This document shows, one piece after another, positions 15,818 through 25,096 of a stretch of 44,529 nucleotides of DNA (its first letter is position 1; each line of letters starts with the position of its first letter). A model generated the notes under the pieces. It had not been told where the DNA came from, searched no databases, and was given only the letters and a program-made list of their open reading frames with translations. A program made the position numbers and the translations under genes. Source of the DNA: Streptomyces morookaense (GTDB lineage: Bacteria > Actinomycetota > Actinomycetes > Streptomycetales > Streptomycetaceae); the NCBI RefSeq assembly GCF_013030945.1, contig NZ_JABBXF010000095.1, forward strand, positions 1-44,529, written 5' to 3'.

Positions 15818-16780
15818 CTATTTCTGGGGCGATGCAACCGTCCCCGCATAGATATCTGCGGGTGCCGGGAGGGAAACGTCGGGCGCAGGACCGAAGGAGA
15901 ACAGTTCGACCGTCGACACCACGGTCATCGGCGCCGCGGGCGCGCCGGACACCGCGGACGCGGCCGCCGCCGTGGTCACCCGCCCCCGCCCCGCCGGTGC
16001 CCCGGCCTCGGCCACCCCGAAGCGGTAGCGCAGCAGGTGGGGCCTGCCCTCGCCGTCCACGTACGCATCGAACGCAACCGTGCCGCTGGAGAACCCTTTC
16101 GCCGCGGCCGCCAGTGCCGCCCGGTCCCGCTCGGGCGCCGTCCGTGCCGCGCGGCCGAGGTCGATCGTCCCCCAATAGTGCGCCACCTGCTCCCCGTCCA
16201 ACTGCTCGGACCCCGCATAGGCCACCCCCCGCGCCCCGCCCAGCAGTTCCACCGCGGCCAGCGGATCCGTGGCGCCGCTGGTGAGCAGGTCGCCGTCGGC
16301 GAGCGAACCCGCTTCGAGCCGGACCCACTTGCCCGTGGGCACGCCCGCGCCCCGGTTCTTCATGTACAGCGCGCCCGGCGTGAAGACCTCGGTGATCGGC
16401 CGGTGTTCCGCGGCGCCCTCGGCGTCCTCGGGCAGCATCACGGTCAACTGCCCGACCGGCCGGGCGAAGTCGTAGATCCCCTGCCCGTGGATGGTCAGCC
16501 GGGTGCCCCCGCTGACCGTCTCCATCGACGTGCGCACCCGGGCACCGCCCGAGCGGGCGAGGATCCCGGCGGCCCGGCGCACCGTGGTGAGCGCCTCGGT
16601 CGGCTCGCCCGGGCCCAGCGCCTGGCGGACCTGGCCGGCGGCGTGCTTGCCGTCCTGCCCGTCCGCGGCCCGTTCCGGATCGGCGCACCCGGACATCAGC
16701 AGGGCCGCCACGACCCCGCCGGCCACCGCGGTGGCGGCCATCGCGGCCGTGCGTCTGCGTCCGTGTCCGCGCACCGCCAT
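15818..16780 (-). CDS. LppX/LprAFG-like lipoprotein
   Basis: A 320-residue exported lipoprotein. The signal region GHGRRRTAAMAATAVAGGVV is followed by a lipobox-like MSGC. The body alternates strands as in the LppX_LprAFG fold (TRLTIHGQGIYDF, ITEVFTPGALYMKN, KWVRLEAGS, HYWGTIDL, GTVAFDAYVDGEGRPHLLRY), a hydrophobic half-barrel that carries lipids in mycobacteria. What it carries here is not known. I took the ATG at 16778-16780; a GTG at 16807 would add nine residues. It is monocistronic. Confidence 0.8.
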   Translation of the reverse strand: MAVRGHGRRRTAAMAATAVAGGVVAALLMSGCADPERAADGQDGKHAAGQVRQALGPGEPTEALTTVRRAAGILARSGGARVRTSMETVSGGTRLTIHGQGIYDFARPVGQLTVMLPEDAEGAAEHRPITEVFTPGALYMKNRGAGVPTGKWVRLEAGSLADGDLLTSGATDPLAAVELLGGARGVAYAGSEQLDGEQVAHYWGTIDLGRAARTAPERDRAALAAAAKGFSSGTVAFDAYVDGEGRPHLLRYRFGVAEAGAPAGRGRVTTAAAASAVSGAPAAPMTVVSTVELFSFGPAPDVSLPAPADIYAGTVASPQK

Positions 16781-16875
16781 GTCCGTAAAGCCCCCTGTCC
16801 GCCGCACGCGAGATGGAACCCGTTCTTTCCAACGACCGCTCCCTCGTCGCCGTCACGGCCGGGTAGCGTGGTCGC

Positions 16876-17043
16876 GTGTCCGAAGCAGCCCCCGCGCGCC
16901 CCCGCGCGGAACACTCGATCAGCACCAGCGAACGCGGCTCGTTCTGCACGGCCCGCTGCATCTGCGGCTGGTACGGGCCTGCCCGCCGGGCCCGCTCGCT
17001 GGCCCGCGAGGACGCCGACACCCACCTCGCCTCGGCGGGATGA
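16876..17043 (+). CDS. small cysteine-containing protein (55 aa)
   Basis: A short open frame with strong GC3 bias from GTG 16876 to TGA 17043. It contains EHSISTSERGSFCTARCICG and ends with GPARRARSLAREDADTHLAS. The C-x3-C-x-C cluster plus a downstream histidine could hold a zinc ion. I recall similar tiny Streptomyces proteins without known function. It precedes the flavoenzyme by 112 bases. Confidence 0.6.
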   Translation: MSEAAPARPRAEHSISTSERGSFCTARCICGWYGPARRARSLAREDADTHLASAG

Positions 17044-17155
17044 CCATGAGATGACCTGAGACGGCACCGGGTCTCCCCCGGCCGGAACCACCGGCCCCGG
17101 CACACCATCTGACTGGGCGCGGGGGCAGGGAAATCCGGTGCGTCAAGGGGGAGAC

Positions 17156-18733
17156 ATGGCCATCAACAGGCGCCAACTGCTGGCAGCGGGAACGGGTCTG
17201 GCGGCGACCGGCGTCTGGGCCGCCTCCTGCGACGGCGCGGCGGGCCGGGCCGCGCCCAGCCGCATGGCCAGTGCCGGCAGGACCGTCGCGCCCTCCGCCA
17301 GGGCTGCGGGCGCCGACTGGACGGCCCTGGCCAAGGGCCTCTCCGGCGGCCTCGTCCGCCCCGGCGACGCCGACTACGCCACGGCCCACCGGCTCTACAA
17401 CACCCGCTACGACGGGCTGCGCCCCGCCGGCGTCGCCTATGTCGCGGGCACCCCCGACATCACGGCCTGTCTCGACTTCGCGCGCCGCTTCTCCATACCC
17501 GTGTCCATACGCAACGGCGGCCACAGCTATGCGGGTTGGTCGAGCGGTGACGACCGGCTCGTCCTCGACGTCTCCCGGCTCAGGACCGTCCGCACGGACT
17601 CCGCCACGAGTGCCGTCATCGGCGCGGGCGCCAAGCTCATCGACGTCTACACGGGACTGGCCGCGCACGGCGTCACGATCCCCGGCGGTTCCTGCCCCAC
17701 CGTCGGCGTCTCCGGCCTCACCCTCGGCGGCGGCCATGGCATCCTCTCCCGGGCCTACGGCCTGACCTGCGACAACCTCACCGGCGCCACCCTCGTCACC
17801 GCCGACGGCAGGACGCTGGACTGCTCCGCCGACCGCAACACCGACCTCTTCTGGGCCCTGCGCGGCGCGGGCAACGGCAACTTCGGCGTCGTCACCGAAC
17901 TCCGCTTCCGGACCCGCCCCGCGGGCAACGGCGTCACCGGCTACGTCTCCTTCCCCTGGTCCAGGGCCGCGGAGGTGCTGCGCGCCTGGCAGGAGTGGGG
18001 GCCGACGCTCCCCGACGAGATCTGGTCCGCGTGCGACCTGTCCGCAACGGCGGGCGGCACGCCGCGGATATCCGTGGCCGCCTTCACCCTCGGGACCCGG
18101 GGCGACCTCGAGAACGCCCTGGACCAGCTGATCGAGAACACCGGCAGCTCCCCCGCGGGCCACCCGCCCCGGCTGCGCGACCACTCCTACCTGGACACCG
18201 TGCGCGCCTACGCCGGCTGCGGCGACAAATCCGCCGAGCAGTGCCACCTCCCCGGCACCGTCCCCGGCCACGACACCGCGGGCAGCCTGGGGCGCGAAAC
18301 GTACGCGGCGCGTTCGGACTTCTACGACAGCTCGCTGAGCGAGGACGGCATCCGTGCGCTGCTCGGCCAGCTGGAACGATTCAGCACAGGTGGCGGCAGC
18401 GGCGGCGCCTCCGTGCAGCTGACCGCGCTGGGCGGCGCCGTCAACCGCGTCCGGCCGCTGGCCACGGCCTTCGTCCACCGCCGCTCCCGCTTCCTGGCCC
18501 AGTACCTGGCCTCCTGGCAGGAGGGCGGCTCCGGCACCTCGCAGATGTCCTGGCTGAACGGCATCCACGCGGCCATGCTGCGGTACGCGTCGGGGGCGGC
18601 GTACCAGAACTACACGGACCCGGCGCTGAAGGACTGGCGGCAGGCGTACTACGGCAGCGCGGCGGACAGCCTGAAGAAAATCAAGGACCGCTACGACCCG
18701 GACCGGGTCTTCGACTTCCCGCAGGCGCTGTGA
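17156..18733 (+). CDS. Tat-exported FAD-linked oxidase (berberine-bridge-enzyme family)
   Basis: A 525-residue flavoprotein. The N-terminus has a twin-arginine signal (NRRQLL at 4-9) and a possible lipobox AASC at C25. The FAD-binding domain carries both covalent attachment sites of bicovalent BBE-type oxidases: H123 in RNGGHSYAG and C180 in GGSCPTVGVSG. The C-terminal YxN motif is present (AAYQNYTDP), and the end reads KDRYDPDRVFDFPQAL, a BBE hallmark. Such enzymes oxidise sugars or alcohols with oxygen; the substrate is not predictable. GGGGGAG precedes the ATG at 17156. It converges on the PAP2 gene with a 6-base gap. Confidence 0.9.
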   Translation: MAINRRQLLAAGTGLAATGVWAASCDGAAGRAAPSRMASAGRTVAPSARAAGADWTALAKGLSGGLVRPGDADYATAHRLYNTRYDGLRPAGVAYVAGTPDITACLDFARRFSIPVSIRNGGHSYAGWSSGDDRLVLDVSRLRTVRTDSATSAVIGAGAKLIDVYTGLAAHGVTIPGGSCPTVGVSGLTLGGGHGILSRAYGLTCDNLTGATLVTADGRTLDCSADRNTDLFWALRGAGNGNFGVVTELRFRTRPAGNGVTGYVSFPWSRAAEVLRAWQEWGPTLPDEIWSACDLSATAGGTPRISVAAFTLGTRGDLENALDQLIENTGSSPAGHPPRLRDHSYLDTVRAYAGCGDKSAEQCHLPGTVPGHDTAGSLGRETYAARSDFYDSSLSEDGIRALLGQLERFSTGGGSGGASVQLTALGGAVNRVRPLATAFVHRRSRFLAQYLASWQEGGSGTSQMSWLNGIHAAMLRYASGAAYQNYTDPALKDWRQAYYGSAADSLKKIKDRYDPDRVFDFPQAL

Positions 18734-18739
18734 GGGGTC

Positions 18740-19453
18740 TCAGGCGGCCAGATCGCTGTGCCGGTGCCCCACGGCCCCCGGCTGATCCGGCACCGCGACC
18801 AGCGGCGTCCGAACCCCTGGCGCCCGTACGAGCCATCCGCCCCGCGACCGTGCGACCCACCCCACCACCGGAGTCAGCAACATCATCGCCAGCGGCGCGA
18901 GGAGCAGCGCGACGGCCGTCCCGAGCGCCAGTCCGCCGACGACATCCGTCGGGTAGTGCACGCCGAGGTACACCCGGCTGAACCCCTCGAACAGGGCGAG
19001 GAGGATACCGAGGAACCCGTACTTCCGGTTCGCTACGAACAAGCCGACCCCCAGGGCCATGGCCAAGGTCGTGTGGTCGCTGACGAACGAGAAGTCGGTC
19101 TTGCCCTTCACCAGGACGTCGAGGCCCTGGTGGTCGAGGAACGGCCGCGGCCGTCTGACGAACCCTCTGATCGGGATGTTCACCAGCACCGCGATCCCCG
19201 CGGCGAGCGGCGCCCAGGCGAGGGCGGCCACCGCCGGCACCGCGTCGTCCTTCTTGCGCACACTCCACCAGGCGCAGACCATCAGCACGCCGAGCGCGAT
19301 CAGGATCCCGTACTCACCGACGAACTCCATGGCCTTGTCCGCCCAGTTGGGCGCACCCTTGGCCATGCCGTTGATGTCGTACAGCAGGCCGACGTCCGGG
19401 TTCGAGCCACCCTGGGCCTCCGGCACGGTGTACCCCATCGCGAGTCCAGCCAC
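18740..19453 (-). CDS. PAP2-family membrane phosphatase
   Basis: A 237-residue polytopic membrane protein. The three phosphatase motifs are present: R96-x6-R103-P104, a second motif with H127, and S159-R160-x5-H166-x3-D170. The second motif reads VSDH where PSGH is usual, so activity should be tested rather than assumed. Family members dephosphorylate lipid phosphates or undecaprenyl-PP. The GTG at 19451-19453, preceded by AAGGGG, fits homologues that begin with a short leader before SNPDVxLLYDING. Upstream in-frame residues look non-coding. Confidence 0.86.
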   Translation of the reverse strand: MAGLAMGYTVPEAQGGSNPDVGLLYDINGMAKGAPNWADKAMEFVGEYGILIALGVLMVCAWWSVRKKDDAVPAVAALAWAPLAAGIAVLVNIPIRGFVRRPRPFLDHQGLDVLVKGKTDFSFVSDHTTLAMALGVGLFVANRKYGFLGILLALFEGFSRVYLGVHYPTDVVGGLALGTAVALLLAPLAMMLLTPVVGWVARSRGGWLVRAPGVRTPLVAVPDQPGAVGHRHSDLAA

Positions 19454-19550
19454 TGCCCGGCCCCTTGTCTGTCGCCTGTGCCTATATCCCGCTGCTGACC
19501 CCCGTGGTCGTGCGCCGCAGCGACGGCGCTGCCGCTGCTGTCCACTTCCA

Positions 19551-19580
19551 TGGAACGCCCCGATCCGGCCAGGCGTTCCA
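19551..19580. promoter_or_regulatory. 9-bp inverted repeat in the PAP2 upstream region
   Basis: TGGAACGCC (19551-19559) and GGCGTTCCA (19572-19580) are exact inverted copies with a 12-base spacer. It is about 70 bases past the stop of the transglycosylase gene and about 100 before the PAP2 start, so it could be a terminator for one or an operator for the other. Confidence 0.45.
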
Positions 19581-19647
19581 CTCTCCACTCAATGATCACC
19601 AGGACGTTACCCAAGGGTGACTCACCATCGCCTCCCGGGGCGGGTGT

Positions 19648-20655
19648 TCAGGCCCCGTTCGTCCTGGGCAGTGCCTTCGCCCCGTCCGCGGTGACCCGGG
19701 TGGCACCGATGTAGTCGGGCAGATCGATCTTGTCGAACCGGATGACGGCCCCCGTGTACGGCGCATTGATCATGTACCCGCCGCCGACGTACAGCCCCAC
19801 GTGGTGGATGGACCGGGGGTCCTTCAGATCGTGCGCGAAGAACACCAGGTCGCCCGGCAGCAGCTGGTCCCGGCCCGGATGCGGCCCGGCGTTCCACTGG
19901 TCGTTGGCGACGCGCGGCAGCTCGATCCCGACGGACGCGTACGCGGCCTTGGTCAGCCCGGAGCAGTCGAAGCGCCCGTTGTCCTCCTTGCCGCCCTCGC
20001 CGCCCCACAGGTACGGCGTCCCCAGCTTCTCCTGCGCGAAGTAGATCGCGGCAGCGGCCTGCTGCGAGGGCGGCGCCACCCGCCCGACGGGCCGGGCGAA
20101 GCTCTTGGCGAGCGTGCGGATCTCCTTCACGTACCCCTGGGTCTCGCTGATGGAGGGCACGCCACCCGCATTGATGACGCGGTACGGACCGGCGTTGTAG
20201 GCGGCGAGCATGTTGTCGGTGAGGTCACCGTTCACGCCCTTCACGTCGCCCGACAGCGCACAGTCGTAGCGGGCGGCGGACGGAATCGCGTCACCCGGGT
20301 CCCAGATATCCGCTTTGCCGTCCCCGTCCGCATCGAACCCGTAGACGGCCCATGTCTCGGGAATGAACTGCGCGATCCCCCGCGCATCGGCCGGACTGAC
20401 CGCCTTGGGATCCCAGTTGCTCTCGGTGTAGAGCTGCGCGGCGAGAACAGCCGGGTTGAGGGCGGGGCAGAGGTTCCCCCACTTCTGCACCAGCGGCTGA
20501 TACTGCGCGGGCACCGCCCCCTCGGCCAGCCCCACGGCCCCCGACCCCGGAGTGCCCAACTTCCAGGCGGCCGTGTACACACCGAGCACGAGCAGCGCCA
20601 GGAACGCCGCGAACATCCCGAATGCCGCCCCGCCCACCACCCAGATCTTCCGCAC
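19648..20655 (-). CDS. bifunctional lytic transglycosylase / NlpC-P60 endopeptidase
   Basis: A 335-residue wall hydrolase anchored by one helix (residues 5-28). A soluble lytic transglycosylase domain follows with catalytic E78 in LYTESNWDP and the ARGIAQFIPETW and MLAAYNAGP motifs. An NlpC/P60 domain carries C231 in FDCSGL and H285 in HHVGLYVGGG. It can cut both glycan and peptide bonds. This two-domain layout is typical of conjugation-associated hydrolases (Tn916 Orf14, TcpG/VirB1 type), which suits the transfer-like cluster beginning at 31089. The GTG at 20653-20655 was used. Confidence 0.9.
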   Translation of the reverse strand: MRKIWVVGGAAFGMFAAFLALLVLGVYTAAWKLGTPGSGAVGLAEGAVPAQYQPLVQKWGNLCPALNPAVLAAQLYTESNWDPKAVSPADARGIAQFIPETWAVYGFDADGDGKADIWDPGDAIPSAARYDCALSGDVKGVNGDLTDNMLAAYNAGPYRVINAGGVPSISETQGYVKEIRTLAKSFARPVGRVAPPSQQAAAAIYFAQEKLGTPYLWGGEGGKEDNGRFDCSGLTKAAYASVGIELPRVANDQWNAGPHPGRDQLLPGDLVFFAHDLKDPRSIHHVGLYVGGGYMINAPYTGAVIRFDKIDLPDYIGATRVTADGAKALPRTNGA

Positions 20656-20727
20656 CCGTCAACCTTCCCCCACGCGGACTCCTCGCACTGCAGTTTTCAG
20701 GGTTCCTCAGGTGTGTGTCTATGCCGC

Positions 20728-22437
20728 CTAGTTCACGGCGAAGCCGTCACAGGCGATGTTCGTGTACTCGCCCGGACTCTTGACGTGGAGGTAGAGCACG
20801 GTCCAGTTGCCCGGATCGTTCCCGGTCGGAATGCCGCCGCCGATCGGCTTGCCGCGGACGAACTGCTGGAAGTCGTCGGGGTAGGTGAGGTCGACCCACT
20901 GCGTCGGGTCCTTCGCGAAGAGGTCGACCGGCTTGCTGGTGTAGCCCAGGCTCAAGTTCTGCTGCAGCAGCCCGCCGATCGGCTTGCCCGTATCGGAGTC
21001 GATCTCGTGCGGGGGTTTGACGGCCACGGAGACGAAATAGGGCTTGGCGAGGGCGGGATCGGCGTACTTGAGGCGGAACGAGACCTTGACCTTGCCGTCG
21101 TGGACGTCGCCGACGGCCATCTGGAGGTACGAGGCGCGTTCCTCGGCGGGCAGATTGCAGGTGCCACCGGCGAGGCCGTTGCTGTTGGGGGTCCAGTAGT
21201 CGCGGCTGGGGTTGGTGGCCTCGATGTACCCGGGTTCCCTGCCGGTGGAGGGGACGGAGGAAGGGGCGGAGGCAGGGACGGAAGGAGCGGCGGAGGAAGG
21301 AGCGGAGGAAGCGGCGGAGGAAGGCGTACTGCCCGCCGACGCAACGCCCTTCGCCGATGCCTGTGCCTGTGCCTGTGCCTGTGCAGGCGTACCTGTACGC
21401 GTATGCGAACCGTCTGTCGCCCACAGGGCGACTCCCGTCCCGACGCCGAACGCGGCCACGGCCGCCACGGATGCGAGCCAGACCTTCTTCCGCCGGGCAC
21501 GTCCGGACGACGGGGCGACGCCGGGCACGAAGGTCGGCACGTACGCGCCGGCCGCCTGCGGGGCGGAGTGCCCGCCGACCTCCGCCAGCTCCCGGTACAC
21601 CGGGTCGTCCACCAGCGCCGACGTCACCCCGCACCGGGCGATGATCTGCGCGGGCGTGGGCCGCTTCCCCGGCTCGCCCGCCACGCAGTCCCGTATCAAC
21701 TCGGCGAGCCGCGGCTCCACTCCGGCCACGTCGATCTCGCCGTGCACCACGCGATAGGTGACGGCCTCCATCGTCCCCGGACCGTACGGCGGCCGGCCCG
21801 TGGCGACGCACGCCATGGTCGCGCCGAGCGCGAAGACATCCGACGCGGTGCTCACCTCATCGCGCGTGATCACCTCGGGTGCGGTGTAACCGGGCGTACC
21901 GGGCGCGGAGCCCGCCTGGGTGAGCGCCGTCTGCTCCGCGCCGCGCGCGATCCCGAAATCGATCAACTTCGGCCCGACGGGCGAGAGAAGAATGTTGTGC
22001 GGCTTGAGATCCCGGTGCAGCACGCCGTACTCGTGCACCTGCGCAAGAGCCTCGGCCAGCGCGGCGAACAGCCGGAAGCACGTCTCGGCCGGCAGCGCAC
22101 CGCGCTCGGCCGTGGCCTGCACGAGCGTGGGCCCGGGTACGTACTCGGTCGCGAGCCAGTACGGCGGAGCGGCGAGCGAGGCATCGATCAACTGCGCGGT
22201 GTACGCGCTCCGTACGGCCTTGACGGTCTCCACCTCACGCCGAAACCGCGCCATGGCCTCGGCCGACCCGGCGAAGTCCTCGCGGATGACCTTGATGGCC
22301 ACCTGCCGACCACCCTGTGTCCGGCCGAGATACACCTGCCCCATACCGCCCGCCCCGATACGGGCGAGGACTGTGTGCGTGCCGATGCTGGTGGGGTCCT
22401 GGGGACGTAGCGCTTCCACGGCGGTGGACTCTGCCAC
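20728..22437 (-). CDS. transmembrane Ser/Thr protein kinase with a novel-looking external domain
   Basis: About 569 residues. A Hanks-type kinase domain (15-275) shows the glycine loop IGAGGMGQVYLG, K49 in VAIKVI, HRDLKPHN with D142, DFG at D159 and APE. A membrane helix lies at 318-339. The external part begins with a low-complexity Ala-Gln and Ser/Ala/Pro linker, then a compact domain of about 165 residues (from YIEATNPSRDYWTPNSNGL to NIACDGFAVN) with two cysteines that could form a disulfide. It has no PASTA repeats. I do not recognise this sensor domain. The start is uncertain (GTG 22437, GTG 22419 or ATG 22488). Confidence 0.88.
   Translation of the reverse strand: MAESTAVEALRPQDPTSIGTHTVLARIGAGGMGQVYLGRTQGGRQVAIKVIREDFAGSAEAMARFRREVETVKAVRSAYTAQLIDASLAAPPYWLATEYVPGPTLVQATAERGALPAETCFRLFAALAEALAQVHEYGVLHRDLKPHNILLSPVGPKLIDFGIARGAEQTALTQAGSAPGTPGYTAPEVITRDEVSTASDVFALGATMACVATGRPPYGPGTMEAVTYRVVHGEIDVAGVEPRLAELIRDCVAGEPGKRPTPAQIIARCGVTSALVDDPVYRELAEVGGHSAPQAAGAYVPTFVPGVAPSSGRARRKKVWLASVAAVAAFGVGTGVALWATDGSHTRTGTPAQAQAQAQASAKGVASAGSTPSSAASSAPSSAAPSVPASAPSSVPSTGREPGYIEATNPSRDYWTPNSNGLAGGTCNLPAEERASYLQMAVGDVHDGKVKVSFRLKYADPALAKPYFVSVAVKPPHEIDSDTGKPIGGLLQQNLSLGYTSKPVDLFAKDPTQWVDLTYPDDFQQFVRGKPIGGGIPTGNDPGNWTVLYLHVKSPGEYTNIACDGFAVN
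21359..21382 (+). repeat. hexanucleotide tandem repeat (GCCTGT)x4 in a kinase linker
   Basis: Four exact GCCTGT copies encode the Ala-Gln repeat of the external linker of the kinase. Next to it (about 21245-21325) the plus strand is almost pure purine, encoding the Ser/Ala/Pro linker. Both are slippage-prone. Confidence 0.8.
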
Positions 22438-22490
22438 ATGTGTATCCGGCCGGACGCACCCGCATCCGGCTTGAGTACGGATACTCATGA

Positions 22491-22503
22491 GCACTGTCAG
22501 TGC
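22491..22503. promoter_or_regulatory. short palindrome in the divergent kinase / DUF6507 intergenic region
   Basis: GCACTG and CAGTGC flank a single T. It lies between the divergent kinase and DUF6507 genes and may be an operator, though six-base arms occur by chance. Confidence 0.3.
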
Positions 22504-22583
22504 CCTGTTCGATACTTTCTCCCAGTCAGTTGCTGAGTACACGGGGGCAGGACGACAGGTTCTGGGAGGGGTGTGGCGTCGTC

Positions 22584-22976
22584 ATGGCGCGCTGGGACGT
22601 CGAGCCGGGGACGGTTCGCACGGTGGTGGGGAACACGGCCAAGGCGGCAGGTGAGTTGCAGGGGCCGGCGGAGTCGTATGCGAAGCATGTGCAGTCGGCG
22701 GCGACGAACGCCGGCAGTCTGGTGGGTCCGTGCGAGGCCCCGGGCGGCTTGGTGGGTCCGGCGCTGGTGGCGTGGGCGAACGGCATGACGCCGGACCTGG
22801 AGTTCATGGCGGAACGTACACAGCGGACGCTCGAGGGCGCCCTGTTGGCGGTCGGAGCGTACGAGGACGGCGACCAGGAGATGGCCGAGCGTCTGGAGCG
22901 GGCAGCGATCGAGGGGCGTGACCCGAAGGACATCCTGGGCGAGGCCGAGACTCCGGGCGGGAGGAAACGGTCGTGA
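22584..22976 (+). CDS. small helical DUF6507-like (WXG100-like) protein
   Basis: A 130-residue helical protein with no signal peptide (ARWDVEPGTVRTVVGNTAKA at the start; MTPDLEFMAERTQRTLEGAL in the middle). Its length, helical pattern and position before a large toxin-like protein resemble the small ESX-type partners of Streptomyces polymorphic toxins; I believe this is the DUF6507 family but cannot confirm it. The ATG at 22584 has GGGAGGGG upstream. It overlaps the next gene by GTGA (22973-22976), so the two are coupled and may form a complex for export. Confidence 0.68.
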   Translation: MARWDVEPGTVRTVVGNTAKAAGELQGPAESYAKHVQSAATNAGSLVGPCEAPGGLVGPALVAWANGMTPDLEFMAERTQRTLEGALLAVGAYEDGDQEMAERLERAAIEGRDPKDILGEAETPGGRKRS

Positions 22977-25096
22977 CGGTCATCGACCCGATACTCATCC
23001 CCCACTTCACGGGGAATGTCGACGCGTTGGAGCAGGACGTGTCGGCTTTGGCGAAGGCGGCGTCCGGCGTCCGCGGAGCCGGCGCGGACATCCACTCCAC
23101 TTTCCAGGGCATCTCGCCCGCGTTCGACACCCCGGAGCGGGAGCAGTTGCTGGCGGCGACGCTGCCGGTGCGGCAGCGGGGCGAGGAGTTCGCGCGCCAG
23201 CTGGAGACGGTGAAGTCGGCGCTGGCGGAGTACGCGGCGGAGATCCGCCCCATCGTGAAGGAGCTGAAGAGCCTGGCCGACCAGGCCACGGCTTTCCAGG
23301 AGTCGATCCGGGGCGACGACCACTGGCGCAAGGACCAGAAGAAGTTCGACCGCAACAAGGAACTGATCCAGGCGGTGGCGGTGGCCCAGGCCCGCTTCCA
23401 TGCCGCCGAGATGGCGTGCGCCAACAAGATCAACGCCCTGTCGTGCCGGCCTGCCTACAGGGCGGACGACGGTTCGCATCAGCCGGACATGTACGGCTAC
23501 AAGCCGGGCGATGCGGCGAAGGCGAAGAGCACACCGTGGGGCGAGGTCGGCGAACGCGAGTACGCGGCCTGGGACGTGGGCCAGATGGTGCGGGGCTTCG
23601 CCGTCGACAATGTCGTGGGGATGGTCAAGGGCTTCGGCGTCCTGCTCGGCACAGAGGGCGAAGCCCAGGCGCGCCAGGCGCGGAAGAGCATGCTGATGCT
23701 CGCTGTGGGGTCCAACCCGGCATCCGCGGTGCTCGATCCCGCCAGGGTCATGCCCGACTCCTGGCTGCCCAAGGCGGTACGGGACTACAAGCACGTCATT
23801 AACGCCAACGGCAAGGCATTCGTGGCCTGGGACGAGTGGAGGACGAACCCGTCCCGCGCAGGCGGCACGTTCGCCTTCAACGGTCTGACGACCTTCGTCC
23901 CCTTCGCCAGGGCGGCCGCGGTCACGAGGGAAGCCACCACGGTCGGAAGAGTCCTGGGAGGCGTCGCCAGGGTCGGCGAGGTCATCGACCCGATGACCCA
24001 CGTCACGAACGCGGGCGGCAAGGTGATCGGGGCGGCCGCGAAGGTGGCACTCCCCAAAATCGGCGACGTCGCGGCGGAGTTGAACCGCAGCCTGGGCAGA
24101 CTGGAGCACCACGCACCGATACCGGCCGACCGTTCCGTCAAGCTTCCCAGCTGGGACGGCGAGACCCGATACCTCGACCACGACGGAACGATCCGCGGCG
24201 CGGAACTCGGGGTGGAGCAGCCAGGGCATCTTGCGCGGCGGGAAGCTGGCGGTGACGAGCTCACCGTTCCGCAGGATCGCCGCGTCCTTGCTCATGCCGG
24301 TGTGGGCGGCGCGAGTGAGGCCGCCCACCCGGGCGGTTCCTCCAGGGCCGACACGCCGATCCGAGGCGGTGCGAGCTCGGGCAGTATGGAATCGGTCAGC
24401 CGTAGCAGTTCATCGCACGGAGCCAGCGATTCAGTACACCCGGGCAGGGGCAGCGGGGACCACCACGCCTCGGCCGACGCACACCACCATGACTCGGGGC
24501 AAGAAAGTACTGCTGACGGCGCCCACGACGCGCACAGCGGGGGTAACGGCAGCGAACACGTATCTCATGACGGCGCCTCCGCCGAGAATGAGGGCGCGCC
24601 GGCCAACAGGCCGAGCGGCGGTGGATATGACGCCGCTGCTGAGGCCAACCGCAAGGGTGTGTGGCCCATCAAGACACATCTCGATGGGCCGGCGGGCAAT
24701 GAAGAGGTGCTGAAGCGACCGAACCCCAGGCACACAGTGGGTGGGGCAGGCACCAGGGAAGTCAAGCCCGTCAACAGCGTCATTCTGCGTGGCTACACTG
24801 ATGCGATAAACAGGGACATAGCCCAAATAGCAGAAGGGCGGGCAAAACTTGAAGGGGGTAACCACTACGTGATCAACGGGCGTTCCTATGGAGTTGAGCG
24901 CGGCGGAACCGTGATTCCCGTGTCAGGGCCCGGCATCGTGCAGCTGGACAGGAATGAATACGCTGCACTCCAGCAGATAGTCAAGGCCAAGGGCAACCTC
25001 GATGCGGCCCCACAGTTGACGAAAAATCCGCGCTTCGTCAACAACCCGGAAGCCGTGCAGAAGGCGCTGGACATCTATCATGGGACGTACGAATGA
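22973..25096 (+). CDS. polymorphic toxin: helical N-terminus, His/Ser/Gly linker, unrecognised C-terminal domain
   Basis: 707 residues. Residues 1-150 are helical and WXG/LXG-like. Residues about 195-380 form a second domain with hydrophobic stretches common in pre-toxin regions of actinobacterial toxins. Residues about 440-550 are a Ser/Gly/His/Asp linker. The last ~105 residues (24779-25093) are compact and different in composition, with NHYVINGRSYGVERGG and VIPVSGPGIVQLDRNEYAAL; I do not recognise the fold or enzymatic type. GC drops to about 52% by hand count over 24781-24900, showing a swapped-in tip. The start is GTG 22973; the stop overlaps the downstream gene (ATGA), as for a toxin with its immunity gene. 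Confidence 0.8.
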   Translation: MTVIDPILIPHFTGNVDALEQDVSALAKAASGVRGAGADIHSTFQGISPAFDTPEREQLLAATLPVRQRGEEFARQLETVKSALAEYAAEIRPIVKELKSLADQATAFQESIRGDDHWRKDQKKFDRNKELIQAVAVAQARFHAAEMACANKINALSCRPAYRADDGSHQPDMYGYKPGDAAKAKSTPWGEVGEREYAAWDVGQMVRGFAVDNVVGMVKGFGVLLGTEGEAQARQARKSMLMLAVGSNPASAVLDPARVMPDSWLPKAVRDYKHVINANGKAFVAWDEWRTNPSRAGGTFAFNGLTTFVPFARAAAVTREATTVGRVLGGVARVGEVIDPMTHVTNAGGKVIGAAAKVALPKIGDVAAELNRSLGRLEHHAPIPADRSVKLPSWDGETRYLDHDGTIRGAELGVEQPGHLARREAGGDELTVPQDRRVLAHAGVGGASEAAHPGGSSRADTPIRGGASSGSMESVSRSSSSHGASDSVHPGRGSGDHHASADAHHHDSGQESTADGAHDAHSGGNGSEHVSHDGASAENEGAPANRPSGGGYDAAAEANRKGVWPIKTHLDGPAGNEEVLKRPNPRHTVGGAGTREVKPVNSVILRGYTDAINRDIAQIAEGRAKLEGGNHYVINGRSYGVERGGTVIPVSGPGIVQLDRNEYAALQQIVKAKGNLDAAPQLTKNPRFVNNPEAVQKALDIYHGTYE

